Shown here: positions 36,042-44,165 of the stretch, piece by piece
Layout of the letters: the number at the start of each line of letters is the position of its first letter
Position numbering within the stretch: the first letter of the stretch is position 1
Assembly: GCA_041915365.1 (NCBI GenBank)
Contig: JAYSBP010000013.1
Span: forward strand, 4,426 to 68,425
DNA: 64,000 nt
DNA from: UBA6016 sp041915365
Lineage (GTDB): Bacteria; Campylobacterota; Campylobacteria; Campylobacterales; UBA6016
Reading direction: 5' to 3'
Made by a program: the position numbers and the translations under genes
Notes under the pieces: model-generated
Told to the model about the DNA's origin: nothing
The model's input: the letters and a program-made list of their open reading frames with translations, nothing else
Databases searched by the model: none

Positions 36042-36095
36042 AAGCACCACTTTACTACAAAATAACCCAAAAGAACACTTAAAAATTGCCGTTAA

Positions 36096-36908
36096 TCATA
36101 AATTCTTTGCAGTTTCTACTATTTTTTTAAGAGAAGGCAAAAATTTTACAAAACCATCTAGACTCATCATAGTAGAGGCGTCAGAGAGAGCTTTTTTGGG
36201 CTCAGGGTGAACCTCAAAGAAATAACCCTTTACATTGCATATTGCGGCGCATTTTGCAAGATATGGAGCATATTTCGGGTCGCCACCGCTTTTATTGCCC
36301 TCACCTCCAGGTCTTTGCGTAGAGTGGGTAGCATCCATAATAAGCGGCAATCCAAACTCGGCCATATCTAGTAAGTTTCGATAGTCAACTACTAGATTGT
36401 TGTAGCCAAACATCGTACCCCTCTCCGTTAGCATAATATCCGCCGCCCCACTCTCTTTTAATTTTGCGACGACATTTTTCATATCTTCGCCGGACATAAA
36501 TTGTGGCTTTTTCACATTCACGACTTTGCTTGTTTTTGCAGCCGCTATTAGCAGGTCTGTTTGGCGAGCCAAAAACGCCGGAATCTGAAGAATATCTACA
36601 TATTTTGCAGCTACATCTGCCTGATAACTCTCGTGTATATCGGTAACCGTCGGTACGCCAAACTTATCGGATATTCTTTTTAACTCTTGTAGACCATCTT
36701 CTATCCCAGGGCCTCTGCAACTAGCTATCGAGCTTCTATTGGCCTTGTCAAATGAGGCTTTAAAAACATATTTAATGCCAAGTTCATCGCATGCTTTTTT
36801 TACTTTTTCACATATTTCGTCGTTTATTTCGCTACTCTCAAGCACGCAAGGGCCAGCAAACAAAAACATATCGTCGTTTGTTATTTCAAAAAAATTACCT
36901 ATTTTCAT
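36096..36908 (-). CDS. kdsA: 3-deoxy-8-phosphooctulonate synthase (Kdo-8-P synthase)
   Basis: It condenses phosphoenolpyruvate with arabinose 5-phosphate for the LPS inner core sugar Kdo. The 270-residue length is normal. Motifs include FAGPCVLES near 18, FKASFDKANRSS near 48, RGPGIEDGL, DATHSTQRPGG near 200 and the C-terminal EVHPEP. Cysteine in GPC at the position where E. coli KdsA has asparagine places it in the metal-dependent class. It diverges from the aguA-aguB-kdsB-kdsC operon across 86 bases. Confidence 0.96.
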   Translation of the reverse strand: MKIGNFFEITNDDMFLFAGPCVLESSEINDEICEKVKKACDELGIKYVFKASFDKANRSSIASCRGPGIEDGLQELKRISDKFGVPTVTDIHESYQADVAAKYVDILQIPAFLARQTDLLIAAAKTSKVVNVKKPQFMSGEDMKNVVAKLKESGAADIMLTERGTMFGYNNLVVDYRNLLDMAEFGLPLIMDATHSTQRPGGEGNKSGGDPKYAPYLAKCAAICNVKGYFFEVHPEPKKALSDASTMMSLDGFVKFLPSLKKIVETAKNL

Positions 36909-36994
36909 CTGTTTAATCCTTCTTATGTCCCAAATTGTAAGAGCTTTTTGCTTACAATTGCAAGCAAAACGACAACAAAAAATAAAGGGATATC

Positions 36995-38020
36995 TTGAAA
37001 AATGTTAGATTGCCTGCCGAATGGGAAGAACAAAGCTTCGTACAACTGACTTGGCCGCACGCAAATAGCGATTGGGGTCCTTTTTTGGATCAGGTAGAGC
37101 CCGTATTTTTAAATGTAGCAAAAGAGATAGCAAAACGCCAAACGCTTCTTATAGTAGCAGACGATGATGAAGCAATCGTATCCAAACTAAAAAGATTTGG
37201 TGTCAATATGCAAAACGTCAAAATAGTAGAAACAGAGTCGAACGACACATGGGCAAGAGACCACGGCGGTATCACGATAGAAAAGAATGGCAAACCTGTA
37301 GTTATGGACTTCGTATTTAACGGCTGGGGACTAAAATTTGCAGCCGATAAAGACAATCTGATTACACAAAACCTCAAAAAAGCAAAATTTTTCAAAAAAA
37401 CTAAAATAAAAAGCGTTAGCTTTGCTCTTGAGGGCGGCAGCATAGAGACCGATGGATGCGGAACTCTACTTACGACAGCAGAGTGTCTTTTGTCTCAAAA
37501 CAGAAACAAAGGGATGTCACAATCTAAAATCGAAAAAAAGCTCAAAAAATATTTCGGTTTTGAACGAATATTGTGGCTTGAACACGGCTATTTGGCGGGC
37601 GATGACACGGATAGCCATATAGACACTCTAGCTAGATTCTGTGATGAAGAAACTATATGCTACGTCGCTTGTGACGACAGAGACGATGAGCACTACATAG
37701 AGTTACGGCTCATGGAAAAAGAGCTTGAGGAGCTGAAAACCGCAAGCGGCAAACCTTATAAATTAATAGCGTTGCCGATGCCTGAAGCAAAGTATGACTC
37801 TGAAGGCAATAGGCTTCCGGCAACCTACGCAAATTTCCTCATCATAAACGGAGCTGTTTTGGTGCCAACATATAACGACAAAAACGATATTGAAGCGCTT
37901 CGCTTGCTAGGTACGGCATTTGCCGATAAGGATATAGTGCCGATAGACGCTAGTGTGCTCATACTGTGGCACGGCTCGATACACTGTATTACTATGCAAT
38001 ATCCAAAAGGGGTAATATGA
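36995..38020 (+). CDS. aguA: Agmatine deiminase
   Basis: It hydrolyses agmatine to N-carbamoylputrescine and ammonia. The 341-residue protein has the guanidine-modifying fold: LTWPHANSDW near 18, NDTWARDHG near 82, EGGSIETDG near 146, GDDTDSHIDTLARF near 202 and the nucleophile cysteine in GSIHCITMQ near the C-terminus. The start is TTG with GGGA five bases upstream. The stop overlaps the aguB start as ATGA, so both steps of putrescine synthesis are coupled. Confidence 0.95.
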   Translation: MKNVRLPAEWEEQSFVQLTWPHANSDWGPFLDQVEPVFLNVAKEIAKRQTLLIVADDDEAIVSKLKRFGVNMQNVKIVETESNDTWARDHGGITIEKNGKPVVMDFVFNGWGLKFAADKDNLITQNLKKAKFFKKTKIKSVSFALEGGSIETDGCGTLLTTAECLLSQNRNKGMSQSKIEKKLKKYFGFERILWLEHGYLAGDDTDSHIDTLARFCDEETICYVACDDRDDEHYIELRLMEKELEELKTASGKPYKLIALPMPEAKYDSEGNRLPATYANFLIINGAVLVPTYNDKNDIEALRLLGTAFADKDIVPIDASVLILWHGSIHCITMQYPKGVI

Positions 38021-38901
38021 ACAAGCTAAAAGTGGCTCTCATACAGCAGACATGCTCGGAAAATAGAGCTGAGACGGTAGAAAAAACCAAAAAAATGGTT
38101 CGAGAAGCCGCCGCAAAAGGGGCAAAGCTAGTATGTCTACAAGAGCTTCATACGGGTGTATACTTTTGTCAAGCCGAGGATGTAAACAGATTTGATATGG
38201 CTGAGAGTATTCCGGGTGCTTCTACGGAAGAATTTGGCGCATTAGCAAAAGAACTTGGGGTCGTAATCGTACTGTCTTTATTTGAAAAAAGGGCAGCAGG
38301 ACTCTACCACAATACGGCAGTCGTAATGGAAAAAGACGGCACGATAGCCGGAACATATCGCAAAATGCATATTCCAGACGATCCGGCTTTTTATGAGAAG
38401 TTCTATTTTACACCAGGAGATATGGGCTTTAATCCGATAAAGACATCGGTTGGGAATCTTGGCGTACTCGTGTGCTGGGACCAGTGGTATCCTGAGGGTG
38501 CTAGAATAATGTCCATGAACGGGGCCGATGTACTAATCTATCCAACGGCCATAGGCTACAATCCAGATGACGAGAAAGATGAGCAGACAAGACAAAGAGA
38601 TGCGTGGATAATATCCCAAAGAGCGCATGCCGTAGCCAACGGCCTAAACGTAATCAGCATAAACCGTGTCGGACACGAGCCTGATTTTGCGGGTGTATGC
38701 AGCGGAATAACTTTTTGGGGTAATAGCTTTGTAGCAGGGCCTCAGGGTGAGTTTTTGGCGCATGCTTCAGAGGATACAGAGGAAATTATCGTATGCGAAA
38801 TCGACCTACAAAGAAGCGAAAATGTCAGAAGATGGTGGCCTTTTTTCCGCGATAGACGTATAGACGCTTACGGCGATATACTAAAAAGGTGGGGCAAATG
38901 A
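38017..38901 (+). CDS. aguB: N-carbamoylputrescine amidohydrolase
   Basis: A nitrilase-superfamily enzyme that converts N-carbamoylputrescine to putrescine. The catalytic triad motifs are visible: Glu in CLQELHTG, Lys in YRKMHIPDD and Cys in VCWDQWYPE. The true start is the ATG at 38017 (294 residues), which overlaps the aguA stop; a longer frame reading back into aguA is not needed, as the family begins with this KVALIQQTCS strand. It ends in another ATGA overlap with kdsB, unexpectedly tying polyamine synthesis to LPS synthesis. Confidence 0.95.
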   Translation: MNKLKVALIQQTCSENRAETVEKTKKMVREAAAKGAKLVCLQELHTGVYFCQAEDVNRFDMAESIPGASTEEFGALAKELGVVIVLSLFEKRAAGLYHNTAVVMEKDGTIAGTYRKMHIPDDPAFYEKFYFTPGDMGFNPIKTSVGNLGVLVCWDQWYPEGARIMSMNGADVLIYPTAIGYNPDDEKDEQTRQRDAWIISQRAHAVANGLNVISINRVGHEPDFAGVCSGITFWGNSFVAGPQGEFLAHASEDTEEIIVCEIDLQRSENVRRWWPFFRDRRIDAYGDILKRWGK

Positions 38902-39620
38902 TAATAATTCCCGCACGTCTAGCCTCCACTAGGTTTCCAAACAAAATAATAGCTGACGTTATGGGGCTACCGATGGTAATTAGATGTGCAAAAAACCTGC
39001 ATGGCGTTGATGACGTGTCCGTGGCATGCGACGACGAGAGCGTAAAGGAGTTATGCGAACGCCACGGTATAAAGGCGGTGCTAACCTCCAAAACGCACAA
39101 TAGCGGCACGGATAGGATAAATGAAGCGGCAAGTCTACTCGGCATGAGCAACGATGAGATAATAGTAAACGTACAAGCCGATGAGCCTTTTTTGGAGCCG
39201 TCCATAGTAGAGGCGGTCAAAAATCTCATCGCAAATGAAAAAAATAGCTTCAAAATGGCTAGTTGCTACCGCCAAATAGACAAACATATGGCAGAAAATC
39301 CAAATATGGTAAAAGCAATAACGGATAAAGACGGGTATGCCGTGTATTTTTCCAGAAGCCCTATTCCATATGATAGAGAAGGTGGTTTTTTTGATTACAA
39401 GGGACATCTTGGAATTTATGGATTTGACGTAAAAAGCCTAAAAGAGTTTTGCGCCTTGCCGGTTTCGTTGCTTGAAAATACCGAAAAACTAGAACAACTA
39501 AGGGCTATTGAAGCCGGATTAAAAATAAAAATGACGGAAGTATCTACAAAAAGCTTTGGGATAGACACCGTAGAGGATTTGGCTGAGGCTCTTGCCGTGT
39601 TCGGAGGAAACAATGAATAA
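38898..39620 (+). CDS. kdsB: CMP-Kdo synthetase (3-deoxy-manno-octulosonate cytidylyltransferase)
   Basis: It activates Kdo with CTP for transfer to lipid A. The 240-residue protein opens with MIIIPARLASTRFPNK, the nucleotide-binding signature of the family, followed by SGTDRINEA near 77, NVQADEPF near 95 and SRSPIPYDR near 150. The ATG at 38898 overlaps the aguB stop (ATGA); an upstream GTG three codons earlier is less likely. kdsC follows with an eight-base overlap. Confidence 0.96.
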   Translation: MIIIPARLASTRFPNKIIADVMGLPMVIRCAKNLHGVDDVSVACDDESVKELCERHGIKAVLTSKTHNSGTDRINEAASLLGMSNDEIIVNVQADEPFLEPSIVEAVKNLIANEKNSFKMASCYRQIDKHMAENPNMVKAITDKDGYAVYFSRSPIPYDREGGFFDYKGHLGIYGFDVKSLKEFCALPVSLLENTEKLEQLRAIEAGLKIKMTEVSTKSFGIDTVEDLAEALAVFGGNNE

Positions 39621-40122
39621 AAAAAATATAAAAGCGTTTTTGTTTGACGTTGATGGCGTACTAACTGGCGGAGAAATTATATACACAAACGGCGGCGAAG
39701 AGGCAAAAGCTTTTAATATCCAAGATGGCTGGGCGATAGTTGAGGCAAAAAAGCAAGGGTTTATAACCGGCATAATTACAGGTAGAAGTAGCGAGCTTGT
39801 CGCAAAGCGGGCTGCGGAACTAAAAATGGATTATCTAGTGCAAGGTGAGCCAAAAAAACTAGACGCATACGAAAAATTCAAAATTCAGTATGGTGTTGAT
39901 GATTCCCAGATAGCGTACATTGGGGATGATTTAATTGACTTGCCGATACTGACTCGCTGCGGTTTCGCCGTATGTCCGGCCGATGCAAACGATGAAGTCA
40001 AATCAAGGGTGCACCTAATAAGTCGATTTAATGGTGGCAATGGTGCAGCCAGAGAGATGATAGAGCAAGTGTGGAAAGCTCAGGGTATGTGGGCGCAAAT
40101 AGTTGAGGGCTTTGTAAAATAA
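39613..40122 (+). CDS. kdsC: Kdo-8-phosphate phosphatase (HAD superfamily)
   Basis: It dephosphorylates Kdo 8-phosphate to Kdo. The 169-residue, cap-less HAD protein has motif I FDVDGVLTGG, motif II ITGR, a Lys in the QGEPKKLDA segment and motif IV IGDDLIDLP, the pattern of tetrameric KdsC. The ATG at 39613 has a perfect GGAGGAAAC site and overlaps the kdsB stop. It completes, with kdsA across the divergent promoter, a nearly full Kdo set; only arabinose-phosphate isomerase is absent from this window. Confidence 0.95.
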   Translation: MNKKNIKAFLFDVDGVLTGGEIIYTNGGEEAKAFNIQDGWAIVEAKKQGFITGIITGRSSELVAKRAAELKMDYLVQGEPKKLDAYEKFKIQYGVDDSQIAYIGDDLIDLPILTRCGFAVCPADANDEVKSRVHLISRFNGGNGAAREMIEQVWKAQGMWAQIVEGFVK

Positions 40123-40140
40123 TATTGAGAGGCAAATAAA

Positions 40141-41235
40141 ATGGCTCAGCTTATATGTCGGCTTCTTGCATTTTTACTGTTTGTAAGTGCTCAATACGGC
40201 GTTGCCCACGAAGAAGAACAAAAAAAACAAACAATCAATATTGGTATTTTATCCTTTAGGTCCATCGATGAAAATCAAAAACATTGGATGCCGCTAAAAA
40301 AACAACTTGAAAAATTTGCCCCACAATTTGATTTTAATATCACGTCAATGATACAGGCAGATGTAGATACGGCTATAAAAAAAGATAGACTGGATTTTGC
40401 CGTCGTTCATCCGGGCGCATTTGTCTCGATGGAGAGCAAATACGAGGTCTCAAACATAGCCTCAATAACAAGGCAGGCAACAACCAATGGAAAACACCTC
40501 TCTATGTACGGAGGCGTCATAGCCATTTTATCTAGCAATAAGACAATTCACAGCCTTACAGACGCAAAAGGTAAAACAATAGCCATCACGCACGAAGGCG
40601 GGCTTGGCTCGATACTGATGCAACGAGATATTTTTGACAAAGCTGGGATAGACATCACAAAAGACTGCAAAATACTCTATACCGGGCAACCGTTAGACAA
40701 TGTACTTAATGCGCTTAGGGCAAAAAAGGCAGAGATAGGTTTTTTCAGAACCGGATATATAGAAGAGATGGTCGCTAACGGTAAACTGGCGGCAGATGAG
40801 CTAACGATTTTGAACAAGCAAGACAATAGCGAATTTCCATATCTGCTATCGACCCCACTCTATCCTGAGTGGGCGGTCATATCAACGACAAGACCGGCGC
40901 CTGACGTCGTAAGATCTGTGATGACATCCCTTTATCAAATACAATCAAATGATAGTCCAGATTATCACGAATTTGGCATACCGCTATCATACAAATCAAC
41001 CCGTGACTTGATGCAAAAATATCATATCTATCCCTATGACAACAAATCATTTGGGCTAAAAGAGTTTTTTCAGAGATATAGTATTCCAATTATCGCTTTT
41101 TTTGCTATTCTCGTAGCCGTAAGCGTATTGTTTGCAACTAGATATTTCTTTTTGATGCGGAAAGAAAATAGGCAAAAAAAAACATATACAGAGCATACTG
41201 TCCACATCGGCAGACGGAATACACATCCACGATGA
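40141..41235 (+). CDS. PhnD-like periplasmic sensor domain plus TM, N-terminal part of a frame-split kinase
   Basis: Signal peptide (to about residue 22), then a periplasmic binding domain of the phosphonate/phosphite PhnD type (INIGILSFRS, FAVVHPGAF, GKTIAITHEGGLGSILMQRDIF, ALRAKKAEIGFFRTGYIEEM), then one TM helix (about 314-335). After a nine-A run this frame adds about 20 junk residues and stops. In the other frame the sequence continues directly into a PAS domain (SILSTSADGIHIHDENG) and the kinase annotated next. Losing one A restores one continuous PhnD-TM-PAS-PAS-kinase reading frame. I therefore read this as the sensor half of one kinase, either broken, slippage-expressed, phase-variable or wrongly assembled here. 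Confidence 0.8.
   Translation: MAQLICRLLAFLLFVSAQYGVAHEEEQKKQTINIGILSFRSIDENQKHWMPLKKQLEKFAPQFDFNITSMIQADVDTAIKKDRLDFAVVHPGAFVSMESKYEVSNIASITRQATTNGKHLSMYGGVIAILSSNKTIHSLTDAKGKTIAITHEGGLGSILMQRDIFDKAGIDITKDCKILYTGQPLDNVLNALRAKKAEIGFFRTGYIEEMVANGKLAADELTILNKQDNSEFPYLLSTPLYPEWAVISTTRPAPDVVRSVMTSLYQIQSNDSPDYHEFGIPLSYKSTRDLMQKYHIYPYDNKSFGLKEFFQRYSIPIIAFFAILVAVSVLFATRYFFLMRKENRQKKTYTEHTVHIGRRNTHPR
41174..41182 (+). other. Nine-A homopolymer at the frame break of the PhnD-type sensor kinase
   Basis: A run of nine A residues lies exactly where the reading frame moves from the sensor/TM part to the PAS/kinase part. Removing one A (or adding two) joins the frames. Such a run is prone to transcriptional slippage, replication slippage and sequencing error. 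Confidence 0.8.
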
Positions 41236-41251
41236 AAACGGTAATCTCAAA

Positions 41252-42706
41252 ATGTGTAGCAAATCATTTGCCTCAATGCTAGGCTACACAATGGAAGAAA
41301 TACTCGGCAAAAATATCTTTGATATAGACAAATATTACAAGCCGGAACTAATGCGCTCGACAATGAAAGGATTGCGTGGACAGTTAGTCAGATTTGAGAC
41401 AAAACACACCAGAAAAGACGGCAGCGAAATAGATGTCGAAATAAACGCCAGGGGAATAGAGATTGACGATGAGCATCTTATTTTCGCCTCCTCAAGGGAT
41501 ATTAGCGAGCAGCTAGCCAGTAAAAAGATTTTGCTAGCACACCACGCAATGCTTGAAAACCTAGCCGAGGGTGTATATGCAATCGATATTGATAACGTAT
41601 GTACATATATTAACGAAAGCGCTTGCAGACTTCTTGGATTTAAATCATACGAAGTCATTGGCAAAAACACGCATGAGCTATTTCACAACAAACACAAAAA
41701 CAATGCCATATATCCCGTACACGCTTGCCCGATACACATGGCGGCAAATCACGGAATTAGCTTTAGGGGTGAAGAGTGGTTTGTCACAAAGGACGGCTCT
41801 TTTGTAAATGTGCATATAGCCACCGCACCGGTATTTGAAAATGGGATACTTATAGGCTCCGTAGTCTCTTTCCGTGATATAGGAGAGGAAAAAGAGCTTT
41901 ATAGAAAACTGGAAGACTCTGAGCGCTCATTACACGAGCTTAATGAGCAGCTGGAAGAGCGCATACAAGAGGAGTTGGCAAAAAATAGAGAAAAGGACGC
42001 ATTGATAGTCAGAAGCTCACGTCTAGCAGCCCTCGGTGGACTAATAAGCAACATAGCACACCAATGGAGACAGCCGCTAAATGCGATAGCGATAATGGTG
42101 CAAGACGTTAAGGACACATACGACGATAATTGCTTGACATCAGAATATATAGACAAAATAGTCACGAGAAGCATGGGCGAAATAAACTATATGTCTCACA
42201 CCATAGATAGCCTTGCTCATTTCTTCAGACCAGAGCATGAAAAAAAGTTTTTCTCAATCAAAAATATCATAAATAAAACGGCGGAGATAATCATAGCCTC
42301 GCTATCTAGTCTAAATATCAAGCTTGAACTAAATATATCCGACAACGCAAGCGTTTTTGGCTATGAAAATGAGTTTGGACAAGTGATGCTTAGTATAATA
42401 GAAAACGCAAAAGATGCAATCCAAAAAAGCAATATCGAAAACGGCCAAATAACAATCACAACGAAAAATATTGAAGATGAGTGTGTAATATATATCAAAA
42501 ATGACGGAGCACCGATAGAAGAGTCTATCATCGAAAAAATATTTGACCCGTATTTTACCACTAAACATAGCTCACAAGGGACTGGGCTTGGACTATATAT
42601 GGCAAAAATGATAATAGAGCAAAATATGGGCGGAAGCATAGATGTAAACAATATAGAGGGTGGCGTAGAGTTTATAATTAGACTTAGCACAAGAGCTGAA
42701 AATTAG
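41252..42706 (+). CDS. PAS-PAS histidine kinase, C-terminal part of the frame-split kinase
   Basis: The listed start is only the first ATG in this frame. Codons upstream to about 41183 are also homologous, so it is not a natural gene start, and no ribosome site precedes it. Domains: PAS 1 (to about residue 85), PAS 2 (about 95-215, with CPIHMAANHG), coiled coil, dimerisation domain with IAHQWRQPLNA near 268, and ATPase domain (SIIENAKDA, KNDGAPI, QGTGLGLYMA). The kinase core looks intact, which argues against long-standing decay. It would report on a phosphonate-, phosphite- or similar ligand bound by the periplasmic part. Confidence 0.8.
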   Translation: MCSKSFASMLGYTMEEILGKNIFDIDKYYKPELMRSTMKGLRGQLVRFETKHTRKDGSEIDVEINARGIEIDDEHLIFASSRDISEQLASKKILLAHHAMLENLAEGVYAIDIDNVCTYINESACRLLGFKSYEVIGKNTHELFHNKHKNNAIYPVHACPIHMAANHGISFRGEEWFVTKDGSFVNVHIATAPVFENGILIGSVVSFRDIGEEKELYRKLEDSERSLHELNEQLEERIQEELAKNREKDALIVRSSRLAALGGLISNIAHQWRQPLNAIAIMVQDVKDTYDDNCLTSEYIDKIVTRSMGEINYMSHTIDSLAHFFRPEHEKKFFSIKNIINKTAEIIIASLSSLNIKLELNISDNASVFGYENEFGQVMLSIIENAKDAIQKSNIENGQITITTKNIEDECVIYIKNDGAPIEESIIEKIFDPYFTTKHSSQGTGLGLYMAKMIIEQNMGGSIDVNNIEGGVEFIIRLSTRAEN

Positions 42707-42786
42707 TATATTTTATCCAGCAAAGGCCTATTGTTTCGTAATGCACATAGGGGCTTAAAATATTTGAAAAATTAAAGAAAATTATA

Positions 42787-42815
42787 TTGCGAAGTTAAAC
42801 TCTTTTGGTTATAAT
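42787..42815 (+). promoter_or_regulatory. Sigma-70-type promoter of the cytochrome c gene
   Basis: TTGCGA (42787-42792) and TATAAT (42810-42815) are separated by 17 bases and lie 30 bases before the cytochrome start, which has AAAGGA just upstream. The -10 box is a perfect consensus. The 139-base gap holds no other gene. Confidence 0.65.
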
Positions 42816-42845
42816 CTTTAGCAAATCTTTACAAAAGGAATATAA

Positions 42846-43169
42846 ATGAGAGCCTTAAAGTGTCTGACTGTTGCATCTATAATCACATGCTGTAGTGTTA
42901 TTGCGGCTGAAAAACCAGCTGATGGCGCAGCGTTATTTAATAAATATTGCAAACAATGCCATGGCGCAAAGGGCGAGAAACACGTAGCCGGAAAAACGGC
43001 ACAAATATCATCTTTGCCAAAAGAAACGATAGTAAAAGCCTTGAAAGATTATAGAAGCGGTAAAAGAAGTCAGCACGGAATGGGACAAGTAATGAAGTCT
43101 GAAGTTCTAAAGAATACTGATTCTGAAATAGAAGCGTTGGCGGATTATATTACGAGCTTAAAGAAGTAA
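42846..43169 (+). CDS. Small periplasmic monohaem cytochrome c
   Basis: A 107-residue precursor: signal peptide (to about residue 21, ending SVIAA), then class I cytochrome c with haem site CKQCH (residues 35-39) and a methionine-ligand candidate in HGMGQVMK near 78-84. It resembles the cytochrome c553 electron carriers of Campylobacterota that shuttle electrons between the bc1 complex or dehydrogenases and terminal oxidases. It appears to be a single-gene unit with its own promoter and a hairpin after it. Confidence 0.9.
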   Translation: MRALKCLTVASIITCCSVIAAEKPADGAALFNKYCKQCHGAKGEKHVAGKTAQISSLPKETIVKALKDYRSGKRSQHGMGQVMKSEVLKNTDSEIEALADYITSLKK

Positions 43170-43180
43170 GGAATAAAAGC

Positions 43181-43199
43181 TGGGTGCCCAAGGCACCCA
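43181..43199. terminator. Hairpin between convergent cytochrome c and Lys/Ala-rich peptide genes
   Basis: TGGGTGCC-CAA-GGCACCCA is an eight-pair perfect stem with a three-base loop. On the minus strand a T-rich stretch (GCTTTTATT) follows, so it fits best as terminator of the small peptide gene; it may also stop the cytochrome transcript. Confidence 0.65.
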
Positions 43200-43207
43200 T
43201 ATCGCAC

Positions 43208-43381
43208 TTATTTAGTAGCGTTTTTTTCTGCTTTAGTAGCGTTTTTTTCTTTTTTAGCTTTAGCTTTAGCTTTTTTCTCAACTTTTTTAGTTGTGTTTTT
43301 TTCTGCTTTAGTAGCGTTAGCTTCAGAAGCAAATACAGATGTAAGACCAAGAGCGATTAGTAGAGCAACTACTTTTTTCAT
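43208..43381 (-). CDS. 57-residue exported Lys/Ala-rich repeat peptide
   Basis: The ATG at 43381 follows AAGGA. Residues 1 to about 18 are a clear Sec signal peptide (MKKVVALLIALGLTSVFA). The mature part of about 39 residues contains little but Lys, Ala, Glu, Thr and Asn and includes the near-repeat NATKAEKNATK / NATKAEKNTTK around a KAKAKAKKEK core. It is strongly basic, like histone H1-type or PHA-granule-type tails, but exported. I do not recognise a family. A longer open frame in another register across the same bases has no signal peptide or ribosome site. Periplasmic polyanion binding or a structural role is possible. Confidence 0.72.
   Translation of the reverse strand: MKKVVALLIALGLTSVFASEANATKAEKNTTKKVEKKAKAKAKKEKNATKAEKNATK
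43209..43320 (-). repeat. Internal coding repeats of the Lys/Ala-rich peptide gene
   Basis: The unit TTTAGTAGCGTTTTTTTCT (plus strand) occurs twice in tandem at about 43210-43247, a related copy (CTTTAGTAGCGTT) lies near 43307-43319, and TTTAGC hexamers repeat three times near 43255-43274. The repeats encode the KAEKNATK and KAKAKA units, so copy-number change by slippage would keep the frame only in multiples of three. Confidence 0.55.
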
Positions 43382-43404
43382 TAGAAAATCCTTCTTTAAT
43401 TTTT

Positions 43405-43418
43405 GTATCTTGTGATAC
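43405..43418. promoter_or_regulatory. Inverted repeat between divergent peptide and hypothetical genes
   Basis: GTATC-TTGT-GATAC is a perfect 5-4-5 inverted repeat 24 bases upstream of the Lys/Ala-rich peptide start, in the 130-base divergent gap. It is a possible operator; nothing else in the gap is recognisable. Confidence 0.3.
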
Positions 43419-43511
43419 TTGGCCGAAATTGTAGCGGCTCAATGTGATTTTTCTGTGAATGCAACCAATTTTTTGATAAAATACTAAGAAAATCACAAGG
43501 CATCATAAAAA

Positions 43512-44147
43512 GTGAAAAACATACTAAAAACTACAGCTCTAACATCGGCATACTTAGTCAAAGCGGACAGATACTTTAAATCAAAAACACCCTTTTTTGA
43601 TACTTTTGACGAGTTTTTTTTGCATATAGGCTCGATTATCAACAAAACCCACAAAACTCCGCAAGAACTAGTTGAGCTTGCACTAGAAGATATAGCTTTC
43701 GCATCGCAAGATGAGATGATGGGGCATGTAAGCTTGTATTTTGAACTACACAACAAGATAGTGAGATTTTTGGAGCTTCTTGAATCGTGCGAAAACGAAG
43801 ATGAGCTACTGAAGAAAATATCTGCGATTTCAAACAGCCTAATCAAACTATCAAATACGCCAAAAGATGCGCTAGGCTCGCTCGTGTCGGAAAAGGCCAA
43901 AGAGATTATTATGATAGTCTTTGAGGATTATAAAATATCTTACGCCGATCAAAAAGCGATAAAAGCGGCTTTCAAAGATAAATTTTTGCAAGAGGCTATA
44001 CTAGATGCCGTAGCAAAAATAGAGAAGCTAGAGAGAGAGGAAGCAAGTATAAAAGAGGCTAACGAGCTACTTAAGCTAACCATTCTACTCTCAATGTTTT
44101 TTTATAGATTACGAAAAGAAAATAAAGCTGGTAAAAAGTGGAATTAG
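43512..44147 (+). CDS. Hypothetical helical protein
   Basis: I do not recognise this 211-residue protein. It starts with GTG (AAGG lies about 11 bases upstream, a loose fit). It is Lys/Glu/Leu-rich and predicted almost entirely helical, with a probable coiled coil near 170-195 (KIEKLEREEASIKEANELLKL) and no signal peptide. A moderately hydrophobic segment (LTILLSMFFYRL) lies close to the C-terminus. Its stop codon lies inside a hairpin shared with the convergent nitroreductase gene. Confidence 0.7.
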   Translation: MKNILKTTALTSAYLVKADRYFKSKTPFFDTFDEFFLHIGSIINKTHKTPQELVELALEDIAFASQDEMMGHVSLYFELHNKIVRFLELLESCENEDELLKKISAISNSLIKLSNTPKDALGSLVSEKAKEIIMIVFEDYKISYADQKAIKAAFKDKFLQEAILDAVAKIEKLEREEASIKEANELLKLTILLSMFFYRLRKENKAGKKWN

Positions 44148-44165
44148 GCTTTTTGCCTACTCCAC
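44133..44165 (-). terminator. Intrinsic terminator of the nitroreductase transcript
   Basis: On the minus strand GTGGA-G-TAGGC-AAAAA-GCCTA-AT-TCCAC forms two five-pair stems with a small internal bulge, followed by TTTTT. The hairpin covers both convergent stop codons. Confidence 0.7.

Noticed and set aside
37966..38016. A 17-codon N-terminal extension of aguB
   Set aside because: It reads through the aguA 3' end; the ATG at 38017 overlaps the aguA stop and matches the usual nitrilase start.
41252..42706. Treating the PAS/kinase half as an independent gene with its own start
   Set aside because: The PAS domain begins upstream of the first ATG in the same frame and no ribosome site precedes that ATG, so it is better explained as the second half of a frame-split gene.
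43209..43320. Regular repeats that could suggest a CRISPR array
   Set aside because: The repeats are short, partly contiguous and coding, with no unique spacers of constant length and no cas genes nearby.
43150..43350. A 66-residue Leu/Lys-rich open frame on the minus strand
   Set aside because: It is an out-of-register reading of the repeated bases of the Lys/Ala-rich peptide gene. The other frame has a signal peptide and a ribosome site; this one has neither.
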